Part shown: piece by piece, positions 36,294-45,576 of the stretch
How the letters are laid out: the number at the start of each line of letters is the position of its first letter
Position numbering within the stretch: position 1 is the first letter of the stretch
Source: JBBQER01 sp038320885
GTDB lineage: Bacteria; Actinomycetota; Acidimicrobiia; IMCC26256; PALSA-610
Reading direction: 5' to 3'
Length of the DNA: 64,000 nucleotides
Assembly: GCA_038320885.1 (NCBI GenBank)
Contig: JBBQER010000001.1
Location: 1-64,000 of the forward strand
Position numbers and translations under genes: made by a program
The notes under the pieces: model-generated
Database searches by the model: none
Told to the model about the DNA's origin: nothing
What the model saw: the letters and a program-made list of their open reading frames with translations, nothing else

Positions 36294-36929
36294 ATGCCGC
36301 CCGCGAGCATCAACATCGCGGGAGCCGGTGCGGTCGCGTTCGACCTCGACGACACCCTCACCGACTGGTGGACCGGCATCTCCCGGGCCGCGGCCACGGT
36401 CGGCGCGCCGGAGATCCTGGACCGGGTCCGCGAGCTCACGTGGATCCGGCGCGCGGGCGTCGTCGTCGACCGTCACCACTGGCGCGTGCTGCACGAGCCG
36501 GCCACGTTCATGGCCGCCGAGCTGGTGGAACCCTTTCTCGCGGCGCTCGATCCGCCGCTGTTCGACGATGCGATCCCCGCGCTCGACGCGCTGCGCGGCG
36601 AGGTCAAGCTCGCCTTGCTCACCAACAATCCGTACGGCGCCGACGTGCTCGATCGCCACGGCTTGCACGTCGACGTGTTCGACAGCGTCGTCATTGCCGA
36701 TCCGTTGGTGCGCAAGCCGAAGCCGGGCGCATTCGCGCCGCTCGTCGATGCGCTTGCGCTCGCAGCGAGCGAGATCGCTTTCGTCGGTGACAGCGTGCCG
36801 GCCGACGTGGAAGGCGCGCTCGGCGCGGGCTTGCGACCGGTCTGGCTCAACCGGTGGAGCGATCGATGGCCGGTGCCGCCGGGCGTCATCGCCATCACCT
36901 CACTCGCGAAGCTCCACGAACGATGTTGA
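36294..36929 (+). CDS. HAD family hydrolase
   Basis: A 211-residue HAD-superfamily phosphatase. Motif I is FDLDDTLTDW (nucleophile Asp and acid/base Asp), motif II is LLTNNPY, motif III Lys is in VRKPKPG, and motif IV is FVGDSVPADVEGALGAG. The arrangement is like the phosphoglycolate-phosphatase/YjjG branch. The substrate is unknown; nucleotidase or sugar-phosphate activity is possible. The next HAD gene overlaps its stop by seven bases, so they form a pair divergent from radA. Confidence 0.9.
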   Translation: MPPASINIAGAGAVAFDLDDTLTDWWTGISRAAATVGAPEILDRVRELTWIRRAGVVVDRHHWRVLHEPATFMAAELVEPFLAALDPPLFDDAIPALDALRGEVKLALLTNNPYGADVLDRHGLHVDVFDSVVIADPLVRKPKPGAFAPLVDALALAASEIAFVGDSVPADVEGALGAGLRPVWLNRWSDRWPVPPGVIAITSLAKLHERC

Positions 36930-37525
36930 CCGTGGGGTTCGATCTCGACATGACGCTCGTCGATTCCCGGCCCGGCATTCGCGCCAGCATGGACGCGCTC
37001 GCCCGGGAGACCGGCGTGGCGATCGACGCCGACGTCGTGATCAATCGACTGGGCCCCAAGCTCGAATGGGAGCTCGCGCACTGGTTCCCGCCCGATCGGG
37101 TCGCGCACGCGTGCAAGCGCTACCGCGCGCACTACTGGGAACACTGCGTCGGCGGCGGCACGATCTTGCTACCGGGAGCCCGGGCTGCGGTCGACGCGGT
37201 GCGGACGCGGGACGGCCGGGTGGTGGTCGTCACCGCGAAGTCGGAGTCGCTCGCGCACCGTTGCCTCAAAGAGGTCGGAGTGAAGGCAGACGGGGTCGTC
37301 GGTCACGTGTACGGCGACGAGAAGCGCGATGCGTTGATCGCGCACGGAGCGACGATCTACGTGGGCGACACCGTCACCGACGTGAAGTCGGCGCTCGACG
37401 CTTCCGTGAAAGCGGTGGCCGTAACGACCGGTCCCGACGATGCAACCAAGCTCCGGGCGGCTGGTGCGCAGGTCGTGATGGCGTCACTCGACGAGTTCGC
37501 GGCGTGGCTCGCAACGTCCGGTTAG
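36923..37525 (+). CDS. HAD family hydrolase
   Basis: A 200-residue HAD-superfamily phosphatase. Motif I is FDLDMTLVDSRPG, motif II is VVTAKSE, motif III Lys is in YGDEKRDALIAHG, and motif IV is YVGDTVTDVKSAL. The ATG at 36923 was chosen because it fits the HAD N-terminus and overlaps the preceding HAD gene by seven bases. It is similar to phosphoglycolate phosphatase-like enzymes, but the substrate is not predictable. It converges with a lipoprotein gene; stops overlap by four bases. Confidence 0.9.
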   Translation: MLTVGFDLDMTLVDSRPGIRASMDALARETGVAIDADVVINRLGPKLEWELAHWFPPDRVAHACKRYRAHYWEHCVGGGTILLPGARAAVDAVRTRDGRVVVVTAKSESLAHRCLKEVGVKADGVVGHVYGDEKRDALIAHGATIYVGDTVTDVKSALDASVKAVAVTTGPDDATKLRAAGAQVVMASLDEFAAWLATSG

Positions 37526-38484
37526 CGGAAGTTCAGTTTGGAGAACCCGAGCACCCGCGCGACCGCATTGTAGAACGCCGGGTCGCGGGAGAGACTCGGA
37601 GCGGCGCGGCCTCCGACCGTCACCGAGACTCCTCCACACGCGCGGATCGTGACCACGACGTCGGGTGTGCCATCGGACGACGACGCGAACGCGACCCGGT
37701 ACGACACGGTTCTTGCATCCGTCATCGGGCAGCTGCTGATTGAATTTGATTCGATCCGCAGTCGGTTGAACGCGCGCACGATCGGTTGCACGACCTCTGG
37801 GGCTGAAGTCACGACGCGCTTGGAGACGGGCGAGCCGCTCTTGAACGAGTGAGCCACGGTCACGATCACGACCCGATCGCGCGCCGAGATGAACTCGTCG
37901 GCCGGGCGGGGCTCGGTCCAGCCCACCTGTGCCTCGACGCGCACGAACGCGCGGCCCGCGGCGTCAGGGGCGATCCCGTAGTAGAGCTCGGCCTCGTTGA
38001 TGTTCAACGCCAAGCGCCGGAGTGGGTACGTCTCGATGCCCCACGACAGGATGCCGCGGCCGCCGTCCAAGCTCGATTTGGTCGTCCCGCCGACGCGCGG
38101 CAGGTGCGCCTCCAGCCATCGGTCGACGGACGCCGGAGTCTCGTTCACGGTCCAGGACCGATGCACCGACTCGAATGTTCCGGGCACGGGAGTCACCACT
38201 GTTCGAATAACTGCGGGCCGGCTCGCACGGGTGCGACTCGCTTCGGGTGGGAGTAGTGCTGCGTCGAGCATGCGGCGCGCGAGCGCAATCGCCGCTTCCT
38301 TGGGGGCCGACGCGGGAGTTGTCGGACGCGTCGTGGACGGCGCCTTGGTGATAGTCGTGGGCGCCTCGGCGGTGGTCGTGGATGCCTTGGACGTAGTCGT
38401 GTAACCCGAGGAACAGCCCACGATCGTTCCCCCGGCGAGCGCGACCACGAGGCCGGCACGGGTGATGATGCGCAGGAACTGCAT
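37522..38484 (-). CDS. Putative lipoprotein
   Basis: A 320-residue exported lipoprotein. A hydrophobic N-terminus is followed by IVGC with the lipid Cys at residue 24. A Thr/Ser/Ala-rich flexible linker (about residues 26-65) tethers a folded C-terminal domain of alternating strands and helices. I do not recognise the domain. It is transcribed away from the sigma-factor gene, which starts about 125 bases beyond its start on the opposite strand. Confidence 0.7.
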   Translation of the reverse strand: MQFLRIITRAGLVVALAGGTIVGCSSGYTTTSKASTTTAEAPTTITKAPSTTRPTTPASAPKEAAIALARRMLDAALLPPEASRTRASRPAVIRTVVTPVPGTFESVHRSWTVNETPASVDRWLEAHLPRVGGTTKSSLDGGRGILSWGIETYPLRRLALNINEAELYYGIAPDAAGRAFVRVEAQVGWTEPRPADEFISARDRVVIVTVAHSFKSGSPVSKRVVTSAPEVVQPIVRAFNRLRIESNSISSCPMTDARTVSYRVAFASSSDGTPDVVVTIRACGGVSVTVGGRAAPSLSRDPAFYNAVARVLGFSKLNFR

Positions 38485-38609
38485 ATGCCTACGACGATGA
38501 CACAGCGCTCGGAGTTCCGCCCGCGCTTCTGCCGCCTCCGACCCTGAGAAGATCTTGGGTGCCGTGTCAACGCGCGGCGCCGCTCAGACGTTCTCTGCCC
38601 GGGGTATCC

Positions 38610-39058
38610 GTGGACGACTTCGACACCGAGTTCAACACCCTTTGGGGCCGCGCTTACGGCGTTGCCTATGTGGTGCTCGGCGATCGGGGCGAGTCCGAGG
38701 ACATCGCTCAGAGACGTTGGCGCGCGCACACGTGCGCTGGGACAAGGTCGCGGCGTACGCCGGGCCGTGGGTGGTTCGAGTGGCCGGAAATCTTGCGATC
38801 GACCGGGTGCGGAAGCGCAAGCGGACGCCGGCTCCGGAGATCACGAACGTTCCCGGCGTGGACGCGCAGCGAGTCGATCTCCAGCGGGCGTTGCTCGCAC
38901 TCTCACCGAAGCAACGCGACGTCGTGGTGTTGCGGTACCTCGTCGACCTGCCGGAAGCCGACGTCGCCAGGGCGATGCGCTGCTCGGTCGGCACGGTCAA
39001 GACCCACGCGTCACGCGGCCTCGCCGCACTGCGGAGATCGTTGGAGGTTGTGTCATGA
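38610..39058 (+). CDS. ECF-like RNA polymerase sigma factor (frameshifted)
   Basis: A sigma-70 family ECF-like factor, about 149 residues when repaired. The GTG at 38610 opens VDDFDTEFNTLWGRAY (region 2), continuing to GESEDIAQ, where the frame changes near 38714. The following frame gives ETLARAHVRWDKVAAYAG, then region 4 (LSPKQRDVVVLRYLVDL and CSVGTVKTHASRGLAALR). One missing G (CAGGAG read as CAGAG) would restore the frame. It overlaps the next gene by ATGA, so translational coupling is expected. Whether the frameshift is real or a sequence error cannot be judged here. Confidence 0.75.
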
Positions 39059-41070
39059 GTGGTTTCGACTTCGGGGCACTTTGTGACCCTGATGCTCCCG
39101 AGCCTGGTTCGCATCATCGTGATGCCGTAGAAGCGCGCGCCCGCGAGATCTCCTCGAAGACGCGGCGCAATCGCACGCTCCTGAGCGGAGTCGCGGTCGT
39201 GGTCGTCATCGCCGCGGTGGCCGGCATCGTCACGACCCGTCCGGATCACCACCAGCTCATCGTGACCGATCCGAGCTCGACGACGGCCGCGGCGACAACC
39301 GTGCCGACGACGCAGCCGACGACACCGCGGAGTTCCATCGACGGTCGGTTCATTCCGCCGACCACGACGGAGAACGGGCGCGTCGTCCTTCCGGTGACGT
39401 TCCCCGACGGTGAGCACATCACGCTGCGCTACCCGCACGAGATGCGGGTCGCGCAACTCGGACTTGCCGGGGCCGTCGGCGCGAACTGGCCGGTGGTGAA
39501 CGGCTCGCCCAATTGCTGCAGCAGGTACGTGGGCATCACGTACCAGACGATCGCCGACGTCTACGGCGACGCGACACCCGTGCACGTGTACCGAGGACCG
39601 AACGGCGAACCCGTTCCGTACTTCCATTCCAGCCAGGCGTTGAAGCCCGTCCGGCCCCAGGCCGACTCCCTCGTGTTCCAGTTCGGACGGTGGCTGGTGC
39701 AGGTCTACGACCTGCCCAAGACCGGTCAGTTCGAGCTTCGCATGACCGACGCGCAACGCGAGACGTGGGCGCGCGGCCTCACGGGAACCGTCGACGATCA
39801 CGGCTATCTCCTCTTACACGCGGCCGCGCCGCTGTCAATCGCCAACACCTTCAGCGGCAGCTTCGGTGCGACTCCGGGCAACGCGCTGGAGCTCGCGGCT
39901 CATATCGCGTGCGGCCGGCCCGAATCCGCCACGAGCGTGCGTAGCCGCTTCAACGACCCAAGTGGTACCGGTGTCGCATGGTGCGCCGGTGATCTGCATC
40001 TCTCGGCTACGGGCAAGAAGCCCTTCATCGATCTCGCGGCCAGTGAACTGCAGGTGACGGGCGCGATCACCCAGGCGTCACCCACCACGGAGACCACCAC
40101 GACGACCACGACGACTACGCCGGCGGTCCCTCCTGCGAATGCGGTCTCAGCCAGCTTCGTCTCGACCAACCAGGGCTGGATCCTGGAGAAGGACGGCACC
40201 GTCGCGGAGACGACGGACAAGGGGACCAGCTGGAGCACCGTGGGCTCGTTGGGAAGTTCCGACCTGACCATCCGGTTCGCCGACCCGACACACGGATTCG
40301 CGTTCTCCAACCAGCTGACGAATCAACCGGTCGCCCTCGTGACCACCGACGGCGGCGCGACGTGGACCGCGATGAACACGCCGTTCTCCGGCCAGATCTA
40401 CGCCCTCACGATCGCGAGCGGGACCGTGTACGCGGTGACGTTCGACAGCAACAACCCGAAGTTCCGGATCTGGTCGAGCCCGGCCGACAACCTCTCGTGG
40501 ACGGAAGACCCGATCACGATCCCGGTCGGCGCCGGACCGGATCCATCGGTCCAACTCGTGTTCAACGGCGGTGCCGGCTGGCTCGTGGTGGTCAACCGGA
40601 CAGTCATCGGCGGCGCGCAGATGTCGACGACCGGCCACTGGTCGCCGTGGACACCGCCGTGCGCGACCGTGAACGGTCCCACGAACCTCGCGGCGTGGAA
40701 CGCGACCGACCTGATCGCCTCGTGCGACGAAGGCGTGTGGGGCTCTCCGCCCAACCCGGGAAAGGCCGTGTACACGTCGCACGACGCGGGCGCGACCTTC
40801 CAGCGCCACGACGCACCCGTGTACGGCTCGGTGGCCGCGGCCGACCCCAACGACGCGCTGCTCGTGACCGACAACACGATCTACCGCAGCATCGACTGCG
40901 GCAAGACCTGGACGGTCGTCGAGGGGTTGACGGTCGACTCCCTCGCCGCCGGCCGACCACTCGACCTCGGCTTCACGTCGAACACGCAGGGCTTCGTGAT
41001 CTTCCCCAACGGCCAGATGGTCATGACGTACGACTCGGGCGCGACCTGGAACGCAGTGACGCAACCATGA
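39055..41070 (+). CDS. Membrane-anchored Asp-box (BNR-like) protein, sigma-factor partner
   Basis: A 671-residue protein overlapping the sigma-factor stop by ATGA. About 40 cytoplasmic residues are followed by one helix (about 42-60) and a large extracytoplasmic part with two Thr/Pro linkers. The C-terminal half has five Asp-box motifs near residues 385, 430, 574, 612 and 658 (TTDKGTSW, TTDGGATW, SHDAGATF, SIDCGKTW, TYDSGATW), as in sialidase-like or Ycf48-like beta-propellers. Together with the adjacent sigma factor it suggests an anti-sigma-like receptor, though no known anti-sigma domain is recognisable. The ligand is unknown. Confidence 0.8.
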   Translation: MSGFDFGALCDPDAPEPGSHHRDAVEARAREISSKTRRNRTLLSGVAVVVVIAAVAGIVTTRPDHHQLIVTDPSSTTAAATTVPTTQPTTPRSSIDGRFIPPTTTENGRVVLPVTFPDGEHITLRYPHEMRVAQLGLAGAVGANWPVVNGSPNCCSRYVGITYQTIADVYGDATPVHVYRGPNGEPVPYFHSSQALKPVRPQADSLVFQFGRWLVQVYDLPKTGQFELRMTDAQRETWARGLTGTVDDHGYLLLHAAAPLSIANTFSGSFGATPGNALELAAHIACGRPESATSVRSRFNDPSGTGVAWCAGDLHLSATGKKPFIDLAASELQVTGAITQASPTTETTTTTTTTTPAVPPANAVSASFVSTNQGWILEKDGTVAETTDKGTSWSTVGSLGSSDLTIRFADPTHGFAFSNQLTNQPVALVTTDGGATWTAMNTPFSGQIYALTIASGTVYAVTFDSNNPKFRIWSSPADNLSWTEDPITIPVGAGPDPSVQLVFNGGAGWLVVVNRTVIGGAQMSTTGHWSPWTPPCATVNGPTNLAAWNATDLIASCDEGVWGSPPNPGKAVYTSHDAGATFQRHDAPVYGSVAAADPNDALLVTDNTIYRSIDCGKTWTVVEGLTVDSLAAGRPLDLGFTSNTQGFVIFPNGQMVMTYDSGATWNAVTQP

Positions 41071-41773
41071 CGACGAGCGCCAGCAGCAACAACGCCCCGC
41101 CTACGACGAACAGGACGATCCGCTTCACGTAGGTCTGCGAATGCGACGCCGCGACCGTCGCGTGACCGCCGGCGCGGAGCTCGATGGACTGCGAATGTCC
41201 GCCGGGCGCGTGCACTCGTACGTTCACCCGCAGCGCGTCTCTGAGCTCCGATCCCAATTGCGCGTCGAGCGTGTTCACGTCGAGCCCGGCGGCCTGCAAC
41301 CGTTCGGCGAGCTCGGCGTCGGACCGCACTCCCGCGCCGATGTCGCGCAGGTCGACCGTGATCGCGATCTTGTCGGACGCACCGAACCATCCCCGGGTTC
41401 GCGTGATCGCGGGGTCGCGCAATGCGCCCTTCGGGCCGGCGAGATCCTCGAGCCGGCGGGAGAGCCCGGCCTGGTTGACGAACGCGCGCGACAGCGTGAT
41501 CGTCGCCGCACCCGACGAATCGCGCTTCCATGCCGAGACCCGCCAACCGGCACGACGCAGATCATCGAGTCGGACCGCCGACGTCAACGGTCCGCCACTC
41601 GTGAGTCGGTGCACGGCATCGGCGTCGAGCGTTACCTTCGCCGCGACCGTCCCCGAGCCGTTGGCACGGAGCGTCACGTCGACCCGTGCGTCGACCTTGC
41701 ACCCCGCGAGCAACACCACCGAGACCAGCAACAGTCCCCGAACGCGACGAACCGGCGTCACCCAGGCATGCAC
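41021..41773 (-). CDS. LppM-like lipoprotein
   Basis: A 250-residue lipoprotein with LAGC at residues 22-25 (lipid Cys25). The mature part begins with a strand-rich domain (VDARVDVTLRANGSGTVAAKVTLD) resembling the LppM domain of mycobacterial lipoproteins, then a C-terminal membrane helix (about residues 217-237). It is convergent with the Asp-box gene, with which the 3' ends overlap by 50 bases on opposite strands. The LppM assignment is tentative. The clpC gene lies downstream of its start on the same strand. Confidence 0.7.
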   Translation of the reverse strand: MHAWVTPVRRVRGLLLVSVVLLAGCKVDARVDVTLRANGSGTVAAKVTLDADAVHRLTSGGPLTSAVRLDDLRRAGWRVSAWKRDSSGAATITLSRAFVNQAGLSRRLEDLAGPKGALRDPAITRTRGWFGASDKIAITVDLRDIGAGVRSDAELAERLQAAGLDVNTLDAQLGSELRDALRVNVRVHAPGGHSQSIELRAGGHATVAASHSQTYVKRIVLFVVGGALLLLALVVMVASLRSRSRPSRTS

Positions 41774-41809
41774 GAGATGCCTCAGCGACGCCGGTTCGCT
41801 CGTTGGTGC

Positions 41810-44302
41810 TTATTCGGTCGTGCCGCTTCCGGCGAGCTCGACCGGCGGCGGCTCGATCGCGGCGTGGGTGCGGAAGACGATCTCTTCGCCATCGGCATCG
41901 GCCACGATCGTGTCACCGGCGTGGAATTCCTTCCACAGGATCTTCTCCGAGAGCGGATCTTCGACCATGCGCTGGATCGCGCGCCGCAGCGGACGGGCGC
42001 CGAGCGATGCGTCGTAGCCCTTACGAGCGAGCAGGAACTTCGCGTCCTGCGTGAGCTCGAAGGTGAGGCCCTGCGACTCGAGCTGGCTCTGGAGCCGCTT
42101 GACGAGCAGGTCGACGATCTCCGTGATCTCCTCGGTGGAGAGCTGGTGGAAGACGATGACGTCGTCGATGCGGTTCAGGAACTCGGGCCGGAAGTGGCGC
42201 TTGAGCTCCTCGTGCACCTTCTCCTTCATCTTGTCGTAGGTGACGTGCTCGTCGGCGCGCGCGAATCCCAGCGCCGACTTCTTGAGGTCGGCGGTACCGA
42301 GGTTCGACGTCATGATGATGACGGTGTTCTTGAAGTCGACCGTGCGACCCTGCGCGTCGGTGAGGCGGCCGTCTTCCAGGATCTGCAACAAGGCGTTGAA
42401 GACGTCGGGGTGGGCTTTCTCGATCTCGTCGAACAGCACGACGGAGAACGGCTTGCGGCGCACGGCTTCGGTGAGCTGGCCACCTTCGTCGTAGCCGACG
42501 TAGCCGGGCGGCGAGCCGACGAGGCGCGACACCGTGTGCTTCTCCATGTACTCCGACATGTCGAGCTGGATCATCGACGACTCGTCACCGAACAGGAACT
42601 CGGCGAGCGCCTTGGCGGTCTCGGTCTTGCCGACACCGGACGGGCCCAGGAAGATGAACGAGCCCGACGGGCGCTTGGGGTCCTTCAGGCCGGCACGCGT
42701 GCGGCGGATCGCCTGCGAGACCGACTTGATGGCCTCGTTCTGGCCGACGATGCGCTTGTGCAGCTCCTCTTCCATCCGGAGCAGCTTGGCGGTCTCTTCC
42801 TCGGTGAGCTTGTACACGGGGATCCCCGTCCACAGCGCGAGCACCTCGGCGATCGACTCCTCGTTGACCTCGTTGAAGAGGTCGACACCCTCGGCGCGCC
42901 ACTCCTGCTCCTTGCCGGAGCGCTGCTCGAGCAATTCCTTCTCACGGTCACGCAGCTTGGCGGCCCGCTCGAACTGCTGGGCCTCGATCGCTGCTTCCTT
43001 CTCGCGCCGGACCTTCGCGATCTCGTCTTCGAGCTCGCGGTAGTCGGGCGGAGCCTGCATCCGGCGGATGCGCAGGCGCGAGCCAGCCTCGTCGACGAGG
43101 TCGATCGCCTTGTCGGGAAGGTGGCGGTCGGAGATGTAGCGGTCGGCGAGGTTCGCAGCCGCGACGATCGCCTGGTCGGTGATCGACACGCGGTGGTGCG
43201 CCTCGTAGCGCTCGCGCAGGCCCTTCAGGATCTCGATCGTCTCGACGACGGTCGGCTCCTCGACCTTGATCGGCTGGAACCGGCGCTCGAGCGCAGCATC
43301 CTTCTCGAGGTGCTTGCGGTACTCGTCGAGCGTGGTCGCACCGATGGTCTGGAGCTCGCCGCGTGCGAGCATCGGCTTCAGGATCGAAGCCGCGTCGATC
43401 GCGCCTTCGGCCGCACCGGCACCCACGAGCGTGTGGAGCTCGTCGATGAACAGGATGATGTCGCCGCGGGTGCGGATCTCCTTCAGCACCTTCTTGAGGC
43501 GCTCCTCGAAGTCACCGCGGTAACGCGACCCCGCCACGAGCGCGCCGAGGTCGAGCGTGTAGAGTTGCTTGGCGTGCAACGTCTCGGGCACGTCGCCTTC
43601 GACGATTTGCTGCGCCAGGCCTTCGACGATCGCGGTCTTACCGACGCCGGGCTCACCGATGAGCACGGGGTTGTTCTTGGTGCGGCGGCTGAGCACCTGC
43701 ATCACGCGCTCGATCTCGCGCGAGCGACCGATCACCGGGTCGAGCTTCTTCTCGCGTGCGAGTTGCGTGAGGTTGCGGCCGAACTGGTCGAGCACCAACG
43801 AACCGGAAGGCGCCGATTCGGTCGAACCGCCGCCCGTGGGCGCGCCGCCCGCCTCCTTGGAACCGGCATAGCCCGAGAGCAGTTGGATGACCTGCTGGCG
43901 AACGCGGGACAAGTCGGCGCCGAGCTTCACGAGCACCTGCGCGGCGACACCCTCGCCCTCGCGGATCAAGCCGAGGAGGATGTGCTCGGTGCCGATGTAG
44001 TTGTGACCGAGCTGGAGGGCCTCGCGCAGCGAAAGCTCGAGGACCTTCTTCGCGCGGGGGGTGAACGGGATGTGACCCGACGGGGCCTGGCCGCCGTGGC
44101 CGATGATCTCCTCGACCTGCGCGCGCACGGCCTCGAGGGAGATGCCGAGCGACTCCAGCGCCTTGGCGGCGACGCCCTCGCCCTCGTGGATCAGGCCGAG
44201 CAGGATGTGCTCGGTCCCGATGTAGTTGTGGTTGAGGAGTCGCGCCTCTTCTTGCGCGAGGACAACGACCCGTCGTGCCCGATCGGTGAAGCGCTCGAAC
44301 AA
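41810..44302 (-). CDS. clpC: ATP-dependent protease ATPase subunit ClpC
   Basis: An 830-residue AAA+ unfoldase that feeds ClpP. It starts at TTG 44302, giving the standard FERFTDRARRVV N-terminus. Two Clp_N repeats (each with NHNYIGTEHILLGLI or GHNYIGTEHILLGLI), Walker A GEPGVGKTAIVEGL, a UVR-type middle region, and the second Walker A GPSGVGKTETAKALAEF are present. LGARPLRRAIQR marks the C-terminal sensor domain. A GCCGGC hairpin lies in its leader (44326-44340) just upstream of the Shine-Dalgarno. It is divergent from the polyprenyl synthase. No ctsR or mcsAB flanks it, unlike in Bacillus. Confidence 0.96.
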   Translation of the reverse strand: MFERFTDRARRVVVLAQEEARLLNHNYIGTEHILLGLIHEGEGVAAKALESLGISLEAVRAQVEEIIGHGGQAPSGHIPFTPRAKKVLELSLREALQLGHNYIGTEHILLGLIREGEGVAAQVLVKLGADLSRVRQQVIQLLSGYAGSKEAGGAPTGGGSTESAPSGSLVLDQFGRNLTQLAREKKLDPVIGRSREIERVMQVLSRRTKNNPVLIGEPGVGKTAIVEGLAQQIVEGDVPETLHAKQLYTLDLGALVAGSRYRGDFEERLKKVLKEIRTRGDIILFIDELHTLVGAGAAEGAIDAASILKPMLARGELQTIGATTLDEYRKHLEKDAALERRFQPIKVEEPTVVETIEILKGLRERYEAHHRVSITDQAIVAAANLADRYISDRHLPDKAIDLVDEAGSRLRIRRMQAPPDYRELEDEIAKVRREKEAAIEAQQFERAAKLRDREKELLEQRSGKEQEWRAEGVDLFNEVNEESIAEVLALWTGIPVYKLTEEETAKLLRMEEELHKRIVGQNEAIKSVSQAIRRTRAGLKDPKRPSGSFIFLGPSGVGKTETAKALAEFLFGDESSMIQLDMSEYMEKHTVSRLVGSPPGYVGYDEGGQLTEAVRRKPFSVVLFDEIEKAHPDVFNALLQILEDGRLTDAQGRTVDFKNTVIIMTSNLGTADLKKSALGFARADEHVTYDKMKEKVHEELKRHFRPEFLNRIDDVIVFHQLSTEEITEIVDLLVKRLQSQLESQGLTFELTQDAKFLLARKGYDASLGARPLRRAIQRMVEDPLSEKILWKEFHAGDTIVADADGEEIVFRTHAAIEPPPVELAGSGTTE

Positions 44303-44549
44303 AATGGTCCGCCTCTCGTGATGCTGCCGGCGCCGCCGGCTGTGCCCCATTCTATCGGCCGTTGCAGCTACTTCTTTGGCGACCGGGCCCTCGCGGCAGA
44401 GGGAAGGGATAGACAAGTAACGACACCTGAGGCCATCCCTTGATTCCCGGGCGCCCGAATCGACGCCTCCACCGGCGCGGTCCTAGCCTGCCGCGTAGTG
44501 ATGGAGTGCGGCCCCCCGGGCCGCCTACCGAGGCCGAAGCGAGGCAACC

Positions 44550-45539
44550 TTGACCAGCCACCTCCTCGACGAGGTGGGACTCGCACCGCTGCCCAAGGAC
44601 CTCGGACGAGTCGAGGTTCGGCTCCGCGACGCCGTCTCCGCCGACGACCGGTTCCTGGGCGAGGCCGCCGGCCACCTGCTGGCCGCGGGCGGGAAGCGGC
44701 TGCGCCCCACCCTCACGTTCTGCGCGGCCTACGCGGCCCGGGGGGTCGAATCGGGTGCGAGCGACGACGTGATCACCGGCGGCGCCGCGGTCGAGCTGGT
44801 GCACCTCGGATCGCTCTACCACGACGACGTCATCGACGAGGCCCAGACCCGGCGGGGCGTGCCCAGCGTGAACGCACGCTGGTCGTACATCGTCGCAATC
44901 CTCGCGGGCGACTACCTGCTCGCACAGGCGTCGGCGCTCGCCGCGTCACTCGGCGCCGATGTCGCCGCGCTGCTCGCCGCCACGATCGGCGAGCTCTGCC
45001 GCGGGCAGGTGCTCGAGCTGCAGTACCTCTTCGACACCGAGCGATCCGAAGACTCGTACCTCTCGACGATCGAGGGCAAGACGTCTTCGCTCATGGCTAC
45101 CGCGTGCCGCGTCGGCGGGATGGTGAGCGACGTGTCCGCCGACACGCTCGACGCGCTGACGCAGTTCGGCCAACACGTCGGCATGTGCTTCCAGATCGTC
45201 GACGACGTGCTCGACGTGACCCGGACCGAAGCCGAGCTCGGCAAACCCGTCGGCAACGACGTGCTCGAGGGCGTCTACACGCTCCCGGTGATCTATGCGC
45301 TGCAGTCGTCGCGTGCCGACGAACTGGCGGCTCTCCTCGGGCGCAAGCTCGAGCGCACCGACGTCGAGCGGGTTATCGCGCTGGTCGCCCGCCCGGATGT
45401 GGTCGAGGCGTCGATGGCCGTGGCCCGCACCCACGCGACCAAGGCGACGGAAGCGCTCGCGGGAGCTCCCGGGCTCGACGCCGACGTCTGCTCCCGGATG
45501 CGCACCCTCGTGAACGGACTCATCCTCCGCTCCTCGTGA
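44550..45539 (+). CDS. Polyprenyl diphosphate synthase
   Basis: A 329-residue all-trans isoprenyl diphosphate synthase. The first Asp-rich motif is LYHDDVIDEA (DDxxD), the second is FQIVDDVLD. GGKRLRPTL and GDYLLAQAS are the substrate-binding blocks. Chain length is set near the first Asp-rich motif, where small residues (GSLYHD) suggest a long product, possibly octa- or nonaprenyl for menaquinone. The start is TTG at 44550 after a GAGG Shine-Dalgarno. It diverges from clpC. Confidence 0.93.
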   Translation: MTSHLLDEVGLAPLPKDLGRVEVRLRDAVSADDRFLGEAAGHLLAAGGKRLRPTLTFCAAYAARGVESGASDDVITGGAAVELVHLGSLYHDDVIDEAQTRRGVPSVNARWSYIVAILAGDYLLAQASALAASLGADVAALLAATIGELCRGQVLELQYLFDTERSEDSYLSTIEGKTSSLMATACRVGGMVSDVSADTLDALTQFGQHVGMCFQIVDDVLDVTRTEAELGKPVGNDVLEGVYTLPVIYALQSSRADELAALLGRKLERTDVERVIALVARPDVVEASMAVARTHATKATEALAGAPGLDADVCSRMRTLVNGLILRSS

Positions 45540-45576
45540 CCCGACGCGCCGCGTTTGCCACGAGATCTCGTTCTCT

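Noticed and set aside
34999..37743. A 900-codon plus-strand frame across radA and two HAD genes
   Set aside because: It runs through clearly coding sequence on the other strand and in other frames, with Arg-rich composition typical of shadow frames.
40080..40125. Short ACC/ACG repeat resembling a tandem array
   Set aside because: It is in frame and encodes the Thr-rich linker of the Asp-box protein.
41141..44443. A very long plus-strand reading frame opposite clpC
   Set aside because: High GC makes long antisense frames common. The minus strand encodes an intact ClpC, and the plus-strand product shows no recognisable domain and reads as low-complexity charged sequence.
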